Positions 1 through 8,243 of a stretch of 64,000 nucleotides of DNA are shown in pieces. The stretch comes from Natronomonas marina (GTDB lineage Archaea > Halobacteriota > Halobacteria > Halobacteriales > Haloarculaceae), in NCBI RefSeq assembly GCF_024298905.1, contig NZ_CP101154.1, forward strand, positions 1,674,001-1,738,000. The letters are read 5' to 3'. Within the stretch, counting starts at the first letter, position 1, and each line of letters opens with the position of its first letter. A program made the position numbers and the translations under genes. The notes under the pieces were generated by a model, which worked only from the letters and a program-made list of their open reading frames with translations, was not told the origin of the DNA and searched no databases.

Positions 1-29
1 TCGGCATCGTCCGCAGTTCTATCGGCCAT
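1..29 (-). CDS. Start of a further gene of the element, cut by the window edge
   Basis: An ATG lies at 29-27 and shares one base with the stop codon of the upstream gene (TAATG). Only about nine residues are visible, beginning MADRTADDAD. The spacing matches the tight overlaps of the preceding minus-strand genes, which is the only reason to call it. Nothing can be said about its function. Confidence 0.35.
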
Positions 30-550
30 TACGCATCCCTCCTGGCGAAACGAAGTCCTGGCTGTTTCGAGGGCTCGTCCTCGTGGTCGAGTTGCGGCGT
101 CGTATCGACCAGCGCGCCGTCCTCGACGGCGGACTGGATAGCCCGCCCCGCGCCGCCGCGGCCGAAGCCGGTGTGGTCGGAGACCTCCAGGGCCAGCTCC
201 AACTCAGTCCGACTGACGTGCGTCTGGAGCGAGAATTCGTCCCAGATCGTCACCCACTCCACCTCGGTCGGCTCCCAGCCGTCGACGGGCTCGCTGTCCT
301 CGGTGCCGGTCGTCCGCTGCCGGTCAGGCACCTCGTCGGCGGCCTCGCGGACGGCCTCGCGGAACGCCTCCTCCTCACCGTCGGCGAGCTGCTGGCCGTC
401 GTCGAGGCGGCCCGCCAGGGACACGTCCTCGAGGCGGAGCGTCCCGTCCGAAACCATCCGAGCCGCTTCGGTCCGGAGCCGCTGGAGTTCGTTCTCGCGG
501 AACGCCTCCTCGCGAGAGACGGTTTCCGTGCCGGTCTCGTAGGTGCTCAT
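29..550 (-). CDS. Hypothetical acidic protein of a provirus-like operon (173 aa)
   Basis: I do not recognise a family. The protein is strongly acidic and Glu/Asp-rich, with a charged helical N-terminal half (to about residue 75), a low-complexity linker, and a C-terminal half containing EWVTIWDEF and a segment TELELALEVSDHTGFGRGGAGRAIQ that reads like a small winged-helix or DNA-binding module. There are no signal peptide, membrane segments or cysteines. The ATG at 550 overlaps the stop of the upstream zinc-finger gene by four bases (ATGA), so the two are translationally coupled. It is the largest gene of the minus-strand run downstream of tRNA-Trp and is probably virus- or element-borne, an inference from context only. 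Confidence 0.7.
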   Translation of the reverse strand: MSTYETGTETVSREEAFRENELQRLRTEAARMVSDGTLRLEDVSLAGRLDDGQQLADGEEEAFREAVREAADEVPDRQRTTGTEDSEPVDGWEPTEVEWVTIWDEFSLQTHVSRTELELALEVSDHTGFGRGGAGRAIQSAVEDGALVDTTPQLDHEDEPSKQPGLRFARRDA

Positions 551-666
551 CGGCGACCGACCCCCTCGCCGCGCGCGGTGTCCTGGCTATCCTCGAAGAG
601 CTTGCCGCACTCCGAGCAGCGCCACGAGTACTCGCTGTCGGCGCCGCAGATCGAGCACTCTGTCAC
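547..666 (-). CDS. Tiny double-CxxC zinc-finger protein (39 aa)
   Basis: A GTG at 666 opens a 39-residue frame that overlaps the previous gene by four bases and the following one by four bases. It contains CSICGAD and CSECGKLF, a CxxC-CxxC pair about 13 residues apart, as in a rubredoxin-like zinc knuckle, followed by a short acidic tail. Mini zinc-finger proteins of this size are typical of haloarchaeal viruses and proviruses and have been linked to regulation. No specific target can be inferred. The start is chosen because of the coupled overlap and because nothing upstream is in frame. Confidence 0.6.
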   Translation of the reverse strand: MTECSICGADSEYSWRCSECGKLFEDSQDTARGEGVGRR

Positions 667-956
667 CGTCCGTCACCTCCTGATTGCTGACCGTCGAAAT
701 CTCTCGGGTCGCCGTACCACCGAATCCGCGAGTATTCGGCGGGGTCGAAGCGGTGTGCTGTGATGTCGCCGCCGCAGCTACACCTGGAGACGGGCGCCGG
801 CGGGTTGCACCACCGCTTGCCACACTCGAGGCAGGTGAACAGCCAGGTCTTGCAGTCGTTCTCGAGGTCGTGTTCTTTCTCGGGGTTCGGCGGAAGCCCC
901 TCGCCACCCTCTCGGATGAAAGCGGGATCAGAACGCTGGTGCGACCTGCGGTTCAT
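663..956 (-). CDS. Zinc-ribbon protein of provirus-like operon (97 aa)
   Basis: The ATG at 956 overlaps the upstream stop codon by four bases, which favours it over an in-frame start further upstream. The protein has two cysteine pairs, CLECGKRWC and CSCGGD, separated by about a dozen residues, fitting a zinc ribbon, and ends in a glycine- and glutamine-rich tail. The sequence between the start and the first pair is charged (residues 1-35). There is no signal peptide or membrane segment. It belongs to a five-gene run of overlapping minus-strand genes downstream of tRNA-Trp. Function is unknown; nucleic-acid binding is the reasonable guess. Confidence 0.65.
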   Translation of the reverse strand: MNRRSHQRSDPAFIREGGEGLPPNPEKEHDLENDCKTWLFTCLECGKRWCNPPAPVSRCSCGGDITAHRFDPAEYSRIRWYGDPRDFDGQQSGGDGR

Positions 957-1087
957 CCTGAAATCACCTCGCAGCCGCACTCGCCACACTCGTAGACGCA
1001 GTTGTGATGGCCGTTCGCGGTGACGGTCGACCGACGCTCGACGAAGGCGAGCGAGCCGCCGCAGGTCGGACAGTCGTCGAGCGTCAC
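953..1087 (-). CDS. Tiny zinc-ribbon protein (44 aa)
   Basis: A GTG at 1087 starts a 44-residue frame overlapping the preceding gene by four bases (GTGA). The protein is VTLDDCPTCGG ... YECGECGCEV: two CxxC knuckles about 27 residues apart, a classic zinc ribbon. A longer upstream reading in the same frame is open but would run across the preceding gene, so the coupled GTG is preferred. Proteins like this are common in haloarchaeal proviral early regions. I cannot assign a role. Confidence 0.6.
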   Translation of the reverse strand: MTLDDCPTCGGSLAFVERRSTVTANGHHNCVYECGECGCEVISG

Positions 1088-1203
1088 GGCTGACACCTCC
1101 CGTCGTGGAGCGCCGGACAGTCCTGAGTGTCGTCCTGAATCTCCCGGCCGCACCACTCGCAGATGTGTGTCAGGAATGTGGTGGTATCGCTCTCAACTGC
1201 CAT
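1084..1203 (-). CDS. Tiny cysteine-containing protein, first gene of the run (39 aa)
   Basis: The ATG at 1203 is preceded at 1209-1216 by GGAGGTGG on the minus strand, a strong Shine-Dalgarno sequence at good spacing, unusual among the mostly leaderless genes here. The 39-residue product contains ICEWCGREI and two further cysteines (QDCPAL, GRCQP), so it could form a small zinc-binding fold. It is the promoter-proximal gene of the overlapping minus-strand operon running off the left edge. Too short for family assignment. Confidence 0.55.
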   Translation of the reverse strand: MAVESDTTTFLTHICEWCGREIQDDTQDCPALHDGRCQP

Positions 1204-1208
1204 GCGAA

Positions 1209-1264
1209 CCACCTCCATAACCTGCGGTAAGCGGACGGAAGAAACCCTGAGAAAGGTTTATAGT
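1209..1264 (-). promoter_or_regulatory. Promoter and ribosome-binding site of the zinc-finger operon
   Basis: Read on the minus strand, a TATA-like ATAAACC lies at about 1257-1263 and the Shine-Dalgarno GGAGGTGG at 1209-1216, followed by the ATG at 1203. The gap between tRNA-Trp and the first gene is only 67 bases, so the element genes may be read from their own promoter or from tRNA read-through. Confidence 0.45.
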
Positions 1265-1270
1265 CGGAAT

Positions 1271-1449
1271 GGGGACGGAGGGATTTGAACCCCCGATCTA
1301 CTGATATCTCCGGTGTGCGCCTCGGTCCTCCAGAGGGTCGTCAACGCGGCGCGATGATCAGTCGGCCGCTCGGTATATCAGTCTGGAGTCTCGTCACCGG
1401 GCGCGTGGCCTCTGGAGTCAGCCGCCATGCCTGGCTTGGCCACGTCCCC
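1271..1449 (-). tRNA. tRNA-Trp (CCA) with an intron of about 104 nt
   Basis: On the minus strand the gene begins GGGGACGTGGCCA at 1449 and ends with the T-arm GGGGGTTCAAATCCC and acceptor CGTCCCC at 1271. The acceptor strands pair perfectly. The anticodon stem GCTGA leads into CTCCA, placing anticodon CCA at 1415-1413; the matching strand TCAGT comes only after an insertion of roughly 104 nt. In Haloferax volcanii the tRNA-Trp intron is about the same size, is cut at a bulge-helix-bulge and acts as a C/D-box guide for methylation of the tRNA itself. CTGA and GTGACGA/TTGACGA segments in this intron fit D and C boxes. Confidence 0.93.
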
Positions 1450-1530
1450 GCACCCGTGAGTATTTCCGTTCCCCTCAAAGGGGTTTCGGTTCGCCGGACC
1501 CCACTTGTGTCCGGCGCCCGAAACGGCGGT

Positions 1531-1860
1531 ATGGACGAGGCGATTCCGGTGACGGTTCTGGACGGCGGGACCGAGACGACGCTCCGGGTTTCGGAGGGGG
1601 CCGTCCTCCGGGACGCGCTCCTCGATACGGGATTCGATGTCTACGGACGAGTCTCGCGCCGTGTCAACTGCGGCGGGCGGGGTCTGTGTGGTACCTGTGG
1701 CGTCCGGGTTCGAGAGGGGACGCCGGCGCCCGAGCAGTGGCACGACGCGGCCGCCGAGCGGTGGGGCTACCCGCGGCTGTCGTGTCAGGTCAGAGTGACC
1801 GAACCGATGACCGTGGAGTTGGTCGAGAAGGTGGTCTGGGGCCAGTTGCTGCCGGACTAG
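1531..1860 (+). CDS. 2Fe-2S ferredoxin-like protein (109 aa)
   Basis: The protein carries NCGGRGLCGTCG followed about 45 residues later by LSCQV, the Cys-x5-Cys-x2-Cys ... Cys arrangement that holds a [2Fe-2S] cluster in ferredoxins of the adrenodoxin/bacterial type. The N-terminal strand VTVLDGGTETTLRV and the helix AVLRDALLDTGFDV complete the beta-grasp fold. It would act as a cytoplasmic one-electron carrier; the partner enzyme is unknown and no oxidoreductase is adjacent. The ATG at 1531 is chosen because the upstream open frame runs into tRNA-Trp. Its TAG stop overlaps the stop of the convergent downstream gene in a shared CTAG. Confidence 0.85.
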   Translation: MDEAIPVTVLDGGTETTLRVSEGAVLRDALLDTGFDVYGRVSRRVNCGGRGLCGTCGVRVREGTPAPEQWHDAAAERWGYPRLSCQVRVTEPMTVELVEKVVWGQLLPD

Positions 1861-2081
1861 CGGTCGGTGTCACTCCAGGCGCACTCCTGACACTTGTAGC
1901 CGGTGACGAACTCCGTGACGCTGGGCATGTAACCGACCGAGAGGACGTCCCCGCCGCAGTCCGGACAGTCGCGGTCGGCGTCCTCGATGCCCTCGGTGTC
2001 CATCACGGAGTCGCCCTCGACGAGTTCGGCGAGCTTTCCGGGCGTTACCATACGCCCCTCGACGACGCGGTTGTCGGCCAT
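1857..2081 (-). CDS. Conserved haloarchaeal zinc-ribbon protein (74 aa; DUF5795-like)
   Basis: A small acidic protein with one CPDCGG knuckle and a second pair KCQECAW about 28 residues later, which together form a zinc ribbon. The N-terminal part (MADNRVVEGRMVTPGKLAEL) is highly conserved in haloarchaea in my recollection and is annotated as DUF5795; this name is from memory. No function is known. It is convergent with the ferredoxin gene, and both stop codons share the CTAG at 1857-1860, leaving no room for a separate terminator on either side. Confidence 0.75.
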   Translation of the reverse strand: MADNRVVEGRMVTPGKLAELVEGDSVMDTEGIEDADRDCPDCGGDVLSVGYMPSVTEFVTGYKCQECAWSDTDR

Positions 2082-2125
2082 ACCGGAGGAGGGACGCCGA
2101 GGCCCCTAAGCCTTTGCTGACCGGC

Positions 2126-3043
2126 TTACAGCCACGGCGCGCGGTCGCCGTCGGAGACGCCGGGGGAGCCGTCGTCGCTTTCGTCGATCGACTGGACGGC
2201 CTGTTCGGCGTCCTCGAAGATGTCCTCTTCGTCGCCGTCGTCGGGAGCGCCGCCGTCGGCCGCCGCGGGTGTGGCGTCGTCGCCGGGCACCTCCTCGTCG
2301 GCGGTCGCGTCGGCGCCCTCTGGGTTGAACGCCAGCAGGCCGGTCACGGCGAGGACCGCCAGCGCGAGCGGGGCTTCCGAGGGGATGACACGGAGGATGG
2401 TCAGCGGCAACACGCCCAGCGCGACCGCACTGCCAAAGCGAAACCGGTCGATGTCGACGTTACCGCGGAGCCACGGCGCGAACACCGCAATCGAGAGCGC
2501 GAAGGCGACGCCGACGGCCGCCGCACCCGTTCCGTAGACGACGTACATCGGCTCGGTGACGAGGGCGAACTCGAAGCCGCCGGGGCGGAAACTCGCTATC
2601 ATTCCGAGGCCGATGATGATGCCGGGACTCGGGAGGTACTCGCCGATGGAGGCGCTCGCGGTCTTGGCGGCGACGGCGAGGATGACCAGCGCCGCGAACC
2701 GCTCGAAGATGGGCATCGCCAGCACGGACTCGATGGTCGGCGCGATGGCCGCCTGGAGGGCGGCGAGCGGGACGACGACGGCACCGACCAGCAGGACGTT
2801 CTTGATCTGCTCGGGGCGGGTGCCCTCCATCTCCGCGAGCACCACAGCGAGGGTGGCGCTGCCGCCGAAGATGAGCAGACCGACCTCGATCATCCCGAGC
2901 ACCGTCGAGACGGCGCCGGCCAGCACCAGCGCGGCGAAGATGCCGTCGAGAAGCGGCAGGGCCATGACGGTCGCCAGCAGGCGGGTACCCTCGCCAACCT
3001 GTCGCTCGAGGCGTAACGCTATCGGGTGGCGTGATGCACTCAT
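2126..3043 (-). CDS. Conserved haloarchaeal membrane protein (305 aa; DUF5794-like)
   Basis: Residues 1-230 form about six or seven hydrophobic segments (for example LLATVMALPLLDGIFAALVL, TVLGMIEVGLLIFGG, FAALVILAVAAKTA, IIIGLGMIASF, AVGVAFALSIAVFA and AVALGVLPLTILRVI). The last 70 residues are a highly acidic Asp/Glu-rich tail that should lie in the cytoplasm. I recall this family as DUF5794, restricted to haloarchaea and of unknown function. It lies 45 bp from the small zinc-ribbon gene on the same strand, so the two probably form an operon. No transporter motif is visible. Confidence 0.75.
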   Translation of the reverse strand: MSASRHPIALRLERQVGEGTRLLATVMALPLLDGIFAALVLAGAVSTVLGMIEVGLLIFGGSATLAVVLAEMEGTRPEQIKNVLLVGAVVVPLAALQAAIAPTIESVLAMPIFERFAALVILAVAAKTASASIGEYLPSPGIIIGLGMIASFRPGGFEFALVTEPMYVVYGTGAAAVGVAFALSIAVFAPWLRGNVDIDRFRFGSAVALGVLPLTILRVIPSEAPLALAVLAVTGLLAFNPEGADATADEEVPGDDATPAAADGGAPDDGDEEDIFEDAEQAVQSIDESDDGSPGVSDGDRAPWL

Positions 3044-3464
3044 GCGTCAGGCTGACGGACCCTCACCGTGGGCGCGGTGGTAGGTGTCGCGGTACCCTCT
3101 GGAGCGTCGAAGGGAGAGCCATCGGGTGGCGACGTTCTCCGCTTTGATTGTCCCATTAGCGAATGTAAATTTGGCGCCGGTTGCGGAACTGGGTCGTCCG
3201 GCGGTGCGCTTCGCAATGGGACCAGCGGAGTCCATACTTCATGCAAGCGTTGATCGAAGCATAAGTGTTGTGTGAGGCGTGTCCCCACACACCCGACGAC
3301 CAGCCACCACACGGCGGAATACGTTTCGGAACGAAAAAATCTGGCCACCGATGACGACGAACGTCCATCGACGGACGGTATGTACGGCCACGGCTGGGTA
3401 CCACCCCGTGACCGCAAGCGGTCGCTCTCGCAACGCTTTTGGGCGGGGCCACCCCACGGTTTAC
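3044..3464. other. 421-bp intergenic region between divergent genes
   Basis: No convincing gene. It separates the divergent membrane-protein gene and guaB and must carry both promoters. A TATA-like CTTTTGG at about 3435-3441 is 24-30 bases before the guaB ATG, as expected of a leaderless transcript. The stretch 3150-3360 is richer in A+T than its surroundings, including GTAAATTTGG at about 3167 and a run of six A near 3335. Short frames here lack recognisable domains. A small RNA cannot be excluded. Confidence 0.4.
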
Positions 3465-4943
<1,479 letters not shown>

Positions 4944-5080
4944 GCGTACCGGTCCGTTGACTTTGGCAGTCGACGACAGGCTTCGGCGGGTCGAGGATAC
5001 GTTTCGGCAACCGTACTGAATACAGGGCGTGAGTCTCTCAGTGCAAACGACGGGCGACCTCGTAGGCGCTGGTCACAGGA

Positions 5081-5143
5081 GTGACATCCTCCTCGCCGGT
5101 CACGGCGAGGCGTCCCGTCCCGCAGGGTGGGATATTTGCCGGT
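5081..5143 (-). ncRNA. Putative TnpB guide-RNA scaffold / right end
   Basis: Directly downstream of the tnpB stop lies a structured GC-rich segment with a perfect 8-bp stem at 5091-5098/5103-5110 and a second CCC/GGG-rich foldable block at 5111-5135. In IS605-type elements the right end doubles as the scaffold of the omega RNA, and the sequence just beyond the border (minus strand, below 5081) would be the guide. Inferred by analogy; no transcript evidence. Confidence 0.5.
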
Positions 5144-6394
5144 CTACGATACGGCCTGTTCTCTCGTGGTGAACGTCCCGCTCTCGCGGTCGAACAGGCG
5201 TACCGAGGGCTGTGCCACACAGCCGTTACTCCTATCCTCGCCGTGAGGACTCGGAGTTATCTTCTGCCGCATATTCTCCGCCCCGTTACAATCCGCGTTC
5301 GCTACCAACTCACACGACGAGCAAACATACAGGCCGCGTTCGACACGGTTCGACTTCCTGTTGTCACCACACCGTGAACAGGTCTTCGAGGTGTCCCACT
5401 CGTTCTCCTTCAGCACCTCAACGCCACGTATTTCGCCTTTGTATTCGAGGTACTGGTAGATGCGGTCGAATGCCCACGAGTGCAGTTTCTTGTTGCCGGT
5501 CTTTCCCCAGTCAGACTCTCGTACGTCTTCGGGCCAACTCACCGCGAGCGTGCCAACACCACGTTCGACACACTCGGTGATGATGGTGTCCGTAAGCGTG
5601 TGGAAGAAGTGCGTCTCGCGGTCTGCGAGTTTCCGGCGCGCCCACATCGACGTCTCCGAGGGGCCGTTCTTACCCTTGGTGTCGTACTCTGCTCGGGTGA
5701 AGTAGTGCTTGTCTTCTGTGAGCGTGTTTCCGGGGTAGAGGATGTATTCGTCAGGGAACGCAACCGTGGCGATGTTCGTGATGCCGAGGTCAATCCCCGC
5801 AACTTTGTCACCTACGAAGTCGTTGGTTTCGAGTTCGACTTTGCAGACGAAGTGCAGTTCCCACTCGTCGCCGTTCCAGACTGCGCGAACGTTCTGCACC
5901 GTCTCAACTTCTGAGAGGTCAACGTCGGGGCGCGTCTGGTACTCGCAGAGCAGGAAGTCCGACCAATACTCTTTGAGGTTCGAGCCTTTCGAGAGGCGGA
6001 CGCGGTTGTTCTCGGGGTCGTGTTTGAACCCGTCTTCTTTGAACGTGACCGTACTCTTGGGGCGTGTGTCGCCGTGTTTGCGGTAGCCGGGTGGATTCGC
6101 CTCTGGGTCTTTCTGTCGCAGGTCGAACCACGACTGGAAAGCGTCGGAAAGTTCTTCGATGACTTTCTGACTGGATTGCGCATTCAGGTCTTTCCAGCAC
6201 GACTGGTTCTTCATGTACGATTTCAGCACGCCTTCGTCCGGGATCTCGCCGGTTGCATCCCAGATGCGGTCGGCTGTCCAGCGTGCGACGTTCCAGATTT
6301 TTGAAGCGGCGTCTCCGAGCGAGTCGAGGCCATCGCAGACCTGTCGGTGGTTCTGGATGGAACCAACGTAGGTGCGAGTGACCTCAACCGCCAT
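5144..6394 (-). CDS. tnpB: TnpB, RNA-guided nuclease of IS605-type element (416 aa)
   Basis: OrfB/TnpB proteins are RNA-guided DNA endonucleases, ancestors of Cas12, that help IS elements persist. The RuvC-like residues look intact: GIDLGITN carries the first Asp, TLAVSWPED the Glu, and NADCNGAEN the last Asp. The zinc ribbon is CSRCGDNRKS ... YVCSSCEL. The N-terminal region (MAVEVTRTYVGSI) and the middle helical part are complete, and the tail DRESGTFTTREQ is the usual end of this haloarchaeal type. The ATG at 6394 is preferred to one eight codons upstream because MAVEVTRTY matches the family start. Length is normal, so the enzyme may be active. Confidence 0.92.
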   Translation of the reverse strand: MAVEVTRTYVGSIQNHRQVCDGLDSLGDAASKIWNVARWTADRIWDATGEIPDEGVLKSYMKNQSCWKDLNAQSSQKVIEELSDAFQSWFDLRQKDPEANPPGYRKHGDTRPKSTVTFKEDGFKHDPENNRVRLSKGSNLKEYWSDFLLCEYQTRPDVDLSEVETVQNVRAVWNGDEWELHFVCKVELETNDFVGDKVAGIDLGITNIATVAFPDEYILYPGNTLTEDKHYFTRAEYDTKGKNGPSETSMWARRKLADRETHFFHTLTDTIITECVERGVGTLAVSWPEDVRESDWGKTGNKKLHSWAFDRIYQYLEYKGEIRGVEVLKENEWDTSKTCSRCGDNRKSNRVERGLYVCSSCELVANADCNGAENMRQKITPSPHGEDRSNGCVAQPSVRLFDRESGTFTTREQAVS

Positions 6395-6484
6395 ACATAG
6401 CCTATATAGAGTAACCAACTTAATGGTATGGATGAACGTGGAATATCCGGCCTCTCATCGGCGGTGGTCGGCGTCCGCGTTGTC

Positions 6485-6520
6485 GGATTCACTCCCACCG
6501 TAAACGGCGGGATTCTCTCC
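6485..6520 (+). repeat. Isolated IS605-type right-end hairpin
   Basis: GGATTCACTCCCACCG, loop TAAA, CGGCGGGATTCTCTCC: the stem CCCACCG/CGGCGGG at 6494-6500 and 6505-6511 has one mismatch. From memory, this motif ends many haloarchaeal OrfB elements. Here it points in the plus direction, opposite to the adjacent tnpB, and no plus-strand tnpB precedes it, so it looks like a solo right end left by another copy. Confidence 0.45.
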
Positions 6521-6590
6521 TCGTTAAAAGATAGAGAGTGGATCGGTCGGGGGCGCCCACCTCGTTCGCGCCGCTCGTCGGCTTGCTGCA

Positions 6591-6664
6591 CGGGCCGAGG
6601 GGGATTTGAACCCCCGACCGACGGCTTAAGAGGCCGTCGCTCTCCCTGACTGAGCTATCGGCCC
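6591..6664 (-). tRNA. tRNA-Lys (CTT)
   Basis: The 74-nt gene reads GGGCCGATAGCTCAG from 6664 and ends CCCCCTCGGCCCG at 6591. All four arms pair: acceptor GGGCCGA/TCGGCCC, D stem GCTC/GAGC, anticodon stem ACGGC/GCCGT with loop CTCTTAA giving anticodon CTT, T arm GGGGG-TTCAAAT-CCCCC. CCA is not encoded. There is no intron. A TnpB element ends about 180 bp away on the 3' side. Confidence 0.96.
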
Positions 6665-6785
6665 AGCGAATCCACGTAACCGTGGTCGGTTCAAATAGGT
6701 TGCGTTCCCGTCACGGCGGGACGGCGTCGCGCGGTTCGGAGAGTACGGGCCTATTAAGTACGTTCCGTTCCTCGGGCCGCCTAAC

Positions 6786-8243
6786 ATGAACAGCACCGTC
6801 TCGATGGCATCGATGTCCTCGTACGCCATCCTCGGGTGCGGCAGCGTCGGTCACGCCGTCGCCGAGGAACTGGTGGCAGGCGAGAAGGACGTCCTCATTC
6901 TGGACCGCGACGAGGGGCGGGTCGAGGCGCTGCGGGATCAGGACCTCAACGCCAGGACCGCCGACATCCGGGAGGCGGCGGCCGTCGAGGCGGTCGCCGA
7001 CCGCGACGTCATCCTCATCCTCTCGTCGGACGTCGAGGCCAACCGGGTCGCCGTCGAGAACATCCGCGAAAACGCCGAGAACAAGTTCATCATCGCCCGC
7101 GCGTCGGACCCCGTCACCGCCGACGAACTCCGCGAGGACGGCGCCGACGTGGTCATCAACCCCTCGGCGGTCATCGCGGACTCGGCGCTGCGGGCGCTCG
7201 AACAGGGCGAACTCGAGTACCGGGCCGCCAAACTCGCCGAGGTCATCGACGGCGGCGAGACGCTGGCCATCCTCGCACACCGCTCGCCGGGTCCCGACTC
7301 CATCGCCTCGGCGGTCGCGCTGCAGGCCATCGCCGACTCCCGCGGCGTCGAGGCCGACATCCTCTACGAGGGTGAGATCGGCCACCAGGAGAACCGCGCG
7401 TTCGTCAACCTGCTCGGCATCGAGTTGACCTCGCTCGACGACGCCGACCTCGAGGCCTACGACACGCTCGCGCTGGTCGACTGTGCGAAGGCCTCCGACC
7501 CAGTCGTCGAGAAGGACGTCGACATCTTCATCGACCACTTCGAACCCGAGGTCGACTACAATGCGACCTTCCAGGACATCCGGCCGAACGTCTCCTCGAC
7601 GTCGACCATCCTCACGAAGTACGTCCAGGAGTTCGACCTCAGCCTGCCCGAAGCCGTCGCCACGGCACTCCTGTACGGTATCCGAGCGGAGACGCTGGAC
7701 TTCAAGCGCGACACGACGCCGGCGGACCTGACCGCGGCGGCGTACCTCTATCCGTTCGCCGACCACGACACCCTCGAACAGGTCGAGTCGCCGTCGATGA
7801 GCCCCGAGACGCTGGACGTGCTGGCGGAGGCCATCCGGAACCGGCAGGTGAAGGGGTCGCATCTGGTCTCGAACGCCGGCTTCATCCGGGACCGCGACGC
7901 CCTCTCGCAGGCCGCCCAGCACCTCCTGAACCTGGAAGGAATCACCACCTCGGCCGTCTTCGCCATCGCCGACGACACCATCTACCTCGCGGCGCGCTCG
8001 AAGGACATCCGCATGAACATCGGCAAGGTGCTCGGGGACGCCTTCGACGACGTCGGCGAGGTGGTCGGTCACTCGACGGACGCCTCCGCGAAGATACCGC
8101 TGGGCATCTTCACGGGGCTGGAGATATCGGGCGACAACCGCGAGACACTACTGCAGTTGACCGAGGAGGCGGTGCGTTCGAAGCTGTTCGAGGCGATGGG
8201 CGTCGAGAGCGGCAGCGGCGGCGAGGGTTCCAACGGGAACTAG
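6786..8243 (+). CDS. DHH/RecJ-like phosphoesterase with N-terminal TrkA-N domain (485 aa)
   Basis: Residues 10-125 form a Rossmann-type TrkA-N domain with AILGCGSVGHAVAEEL and LILDRDEGRVEALRD, which should bind a nucleotide cofactor. Residues 155-300 are DHH-like: LAHRSPGPDSIASA, ALVDCAKA and IDHFEPE correspond to the metal-binding motifs, but the signature reads DHF rather than DHH and motif I is altered. The C-terminal DHHA1-like part has GSHLVSNAGF and the GG-type end KIPLGIFTGL. This architecture is widespread in archaea; the substrate is unknown, with oligonucleotide or cyclic-dinucleotide hydrolysis being guesses. It overlaps the stop of the convergent PRC-barrel gene by four bases. Confidence 0.85.
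   Translation: MNSTVSMASMSSYAILGCGSVGHAVAEELVAGEKDVLILDRDEGRVEALRDQDLNARTADIREAAAVEAVADRDVILILSSDVEANRVAVENIRENAENKFIIARASDPVTADELREDGADVVINPSAVIADSALRALEQGELEYRAAKLAEVIDGGETLAILAHRSPGPDSIASAVALQAIADSRGVEADILYEGEIGHQENRAFVNLLGIELTSLDDADLEAYDTLALVDCAKASDPVVEKDVDIFIDHFEPEVDYNATFQDIRPNVSSTSTILTKYVQEFDLSLPEAVATALLYGIRAETLDFKRDTTPADLTAAAYLYPFADHDTLEQVESPSMSPETLDVLAEAIRNRQVKGSHLVSNAGFIRDRDALSQAAQHLLNLEGITTSAVFAIADDTIYLAARSKDIRMNIGKVLGDAFDDVGEVVGHSTDASAKIPLGIFTGLEISGDNRETLLQLTEEAVRSKLFEAMGVESGSGGEGSNGN

Larger units (their letters stand above)
5081..6410 (-). mobile_element. IS200/IS605-family (IS1341-type) insertion sequence with TnpB only
   Basis: The element holds one gene, a TnpB-type accessory nuclease, and no TnpA transposase, so its movement would need a TnpA in trans. 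The right end is marked by a perfect hairpin at 5091-5110 (CCTCGCCG, loop, CGGCGAGG), followed by GTCAC at the border near 5081. The left end is less certain: on the minus strand GGTTAC at about 6415 and the AT-rich CTATATAGG just before the start codon fit a left end. It sits about 180 bp from the tRNA-Lys gene. Exact borders are inferred. Confidence 0.75.
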
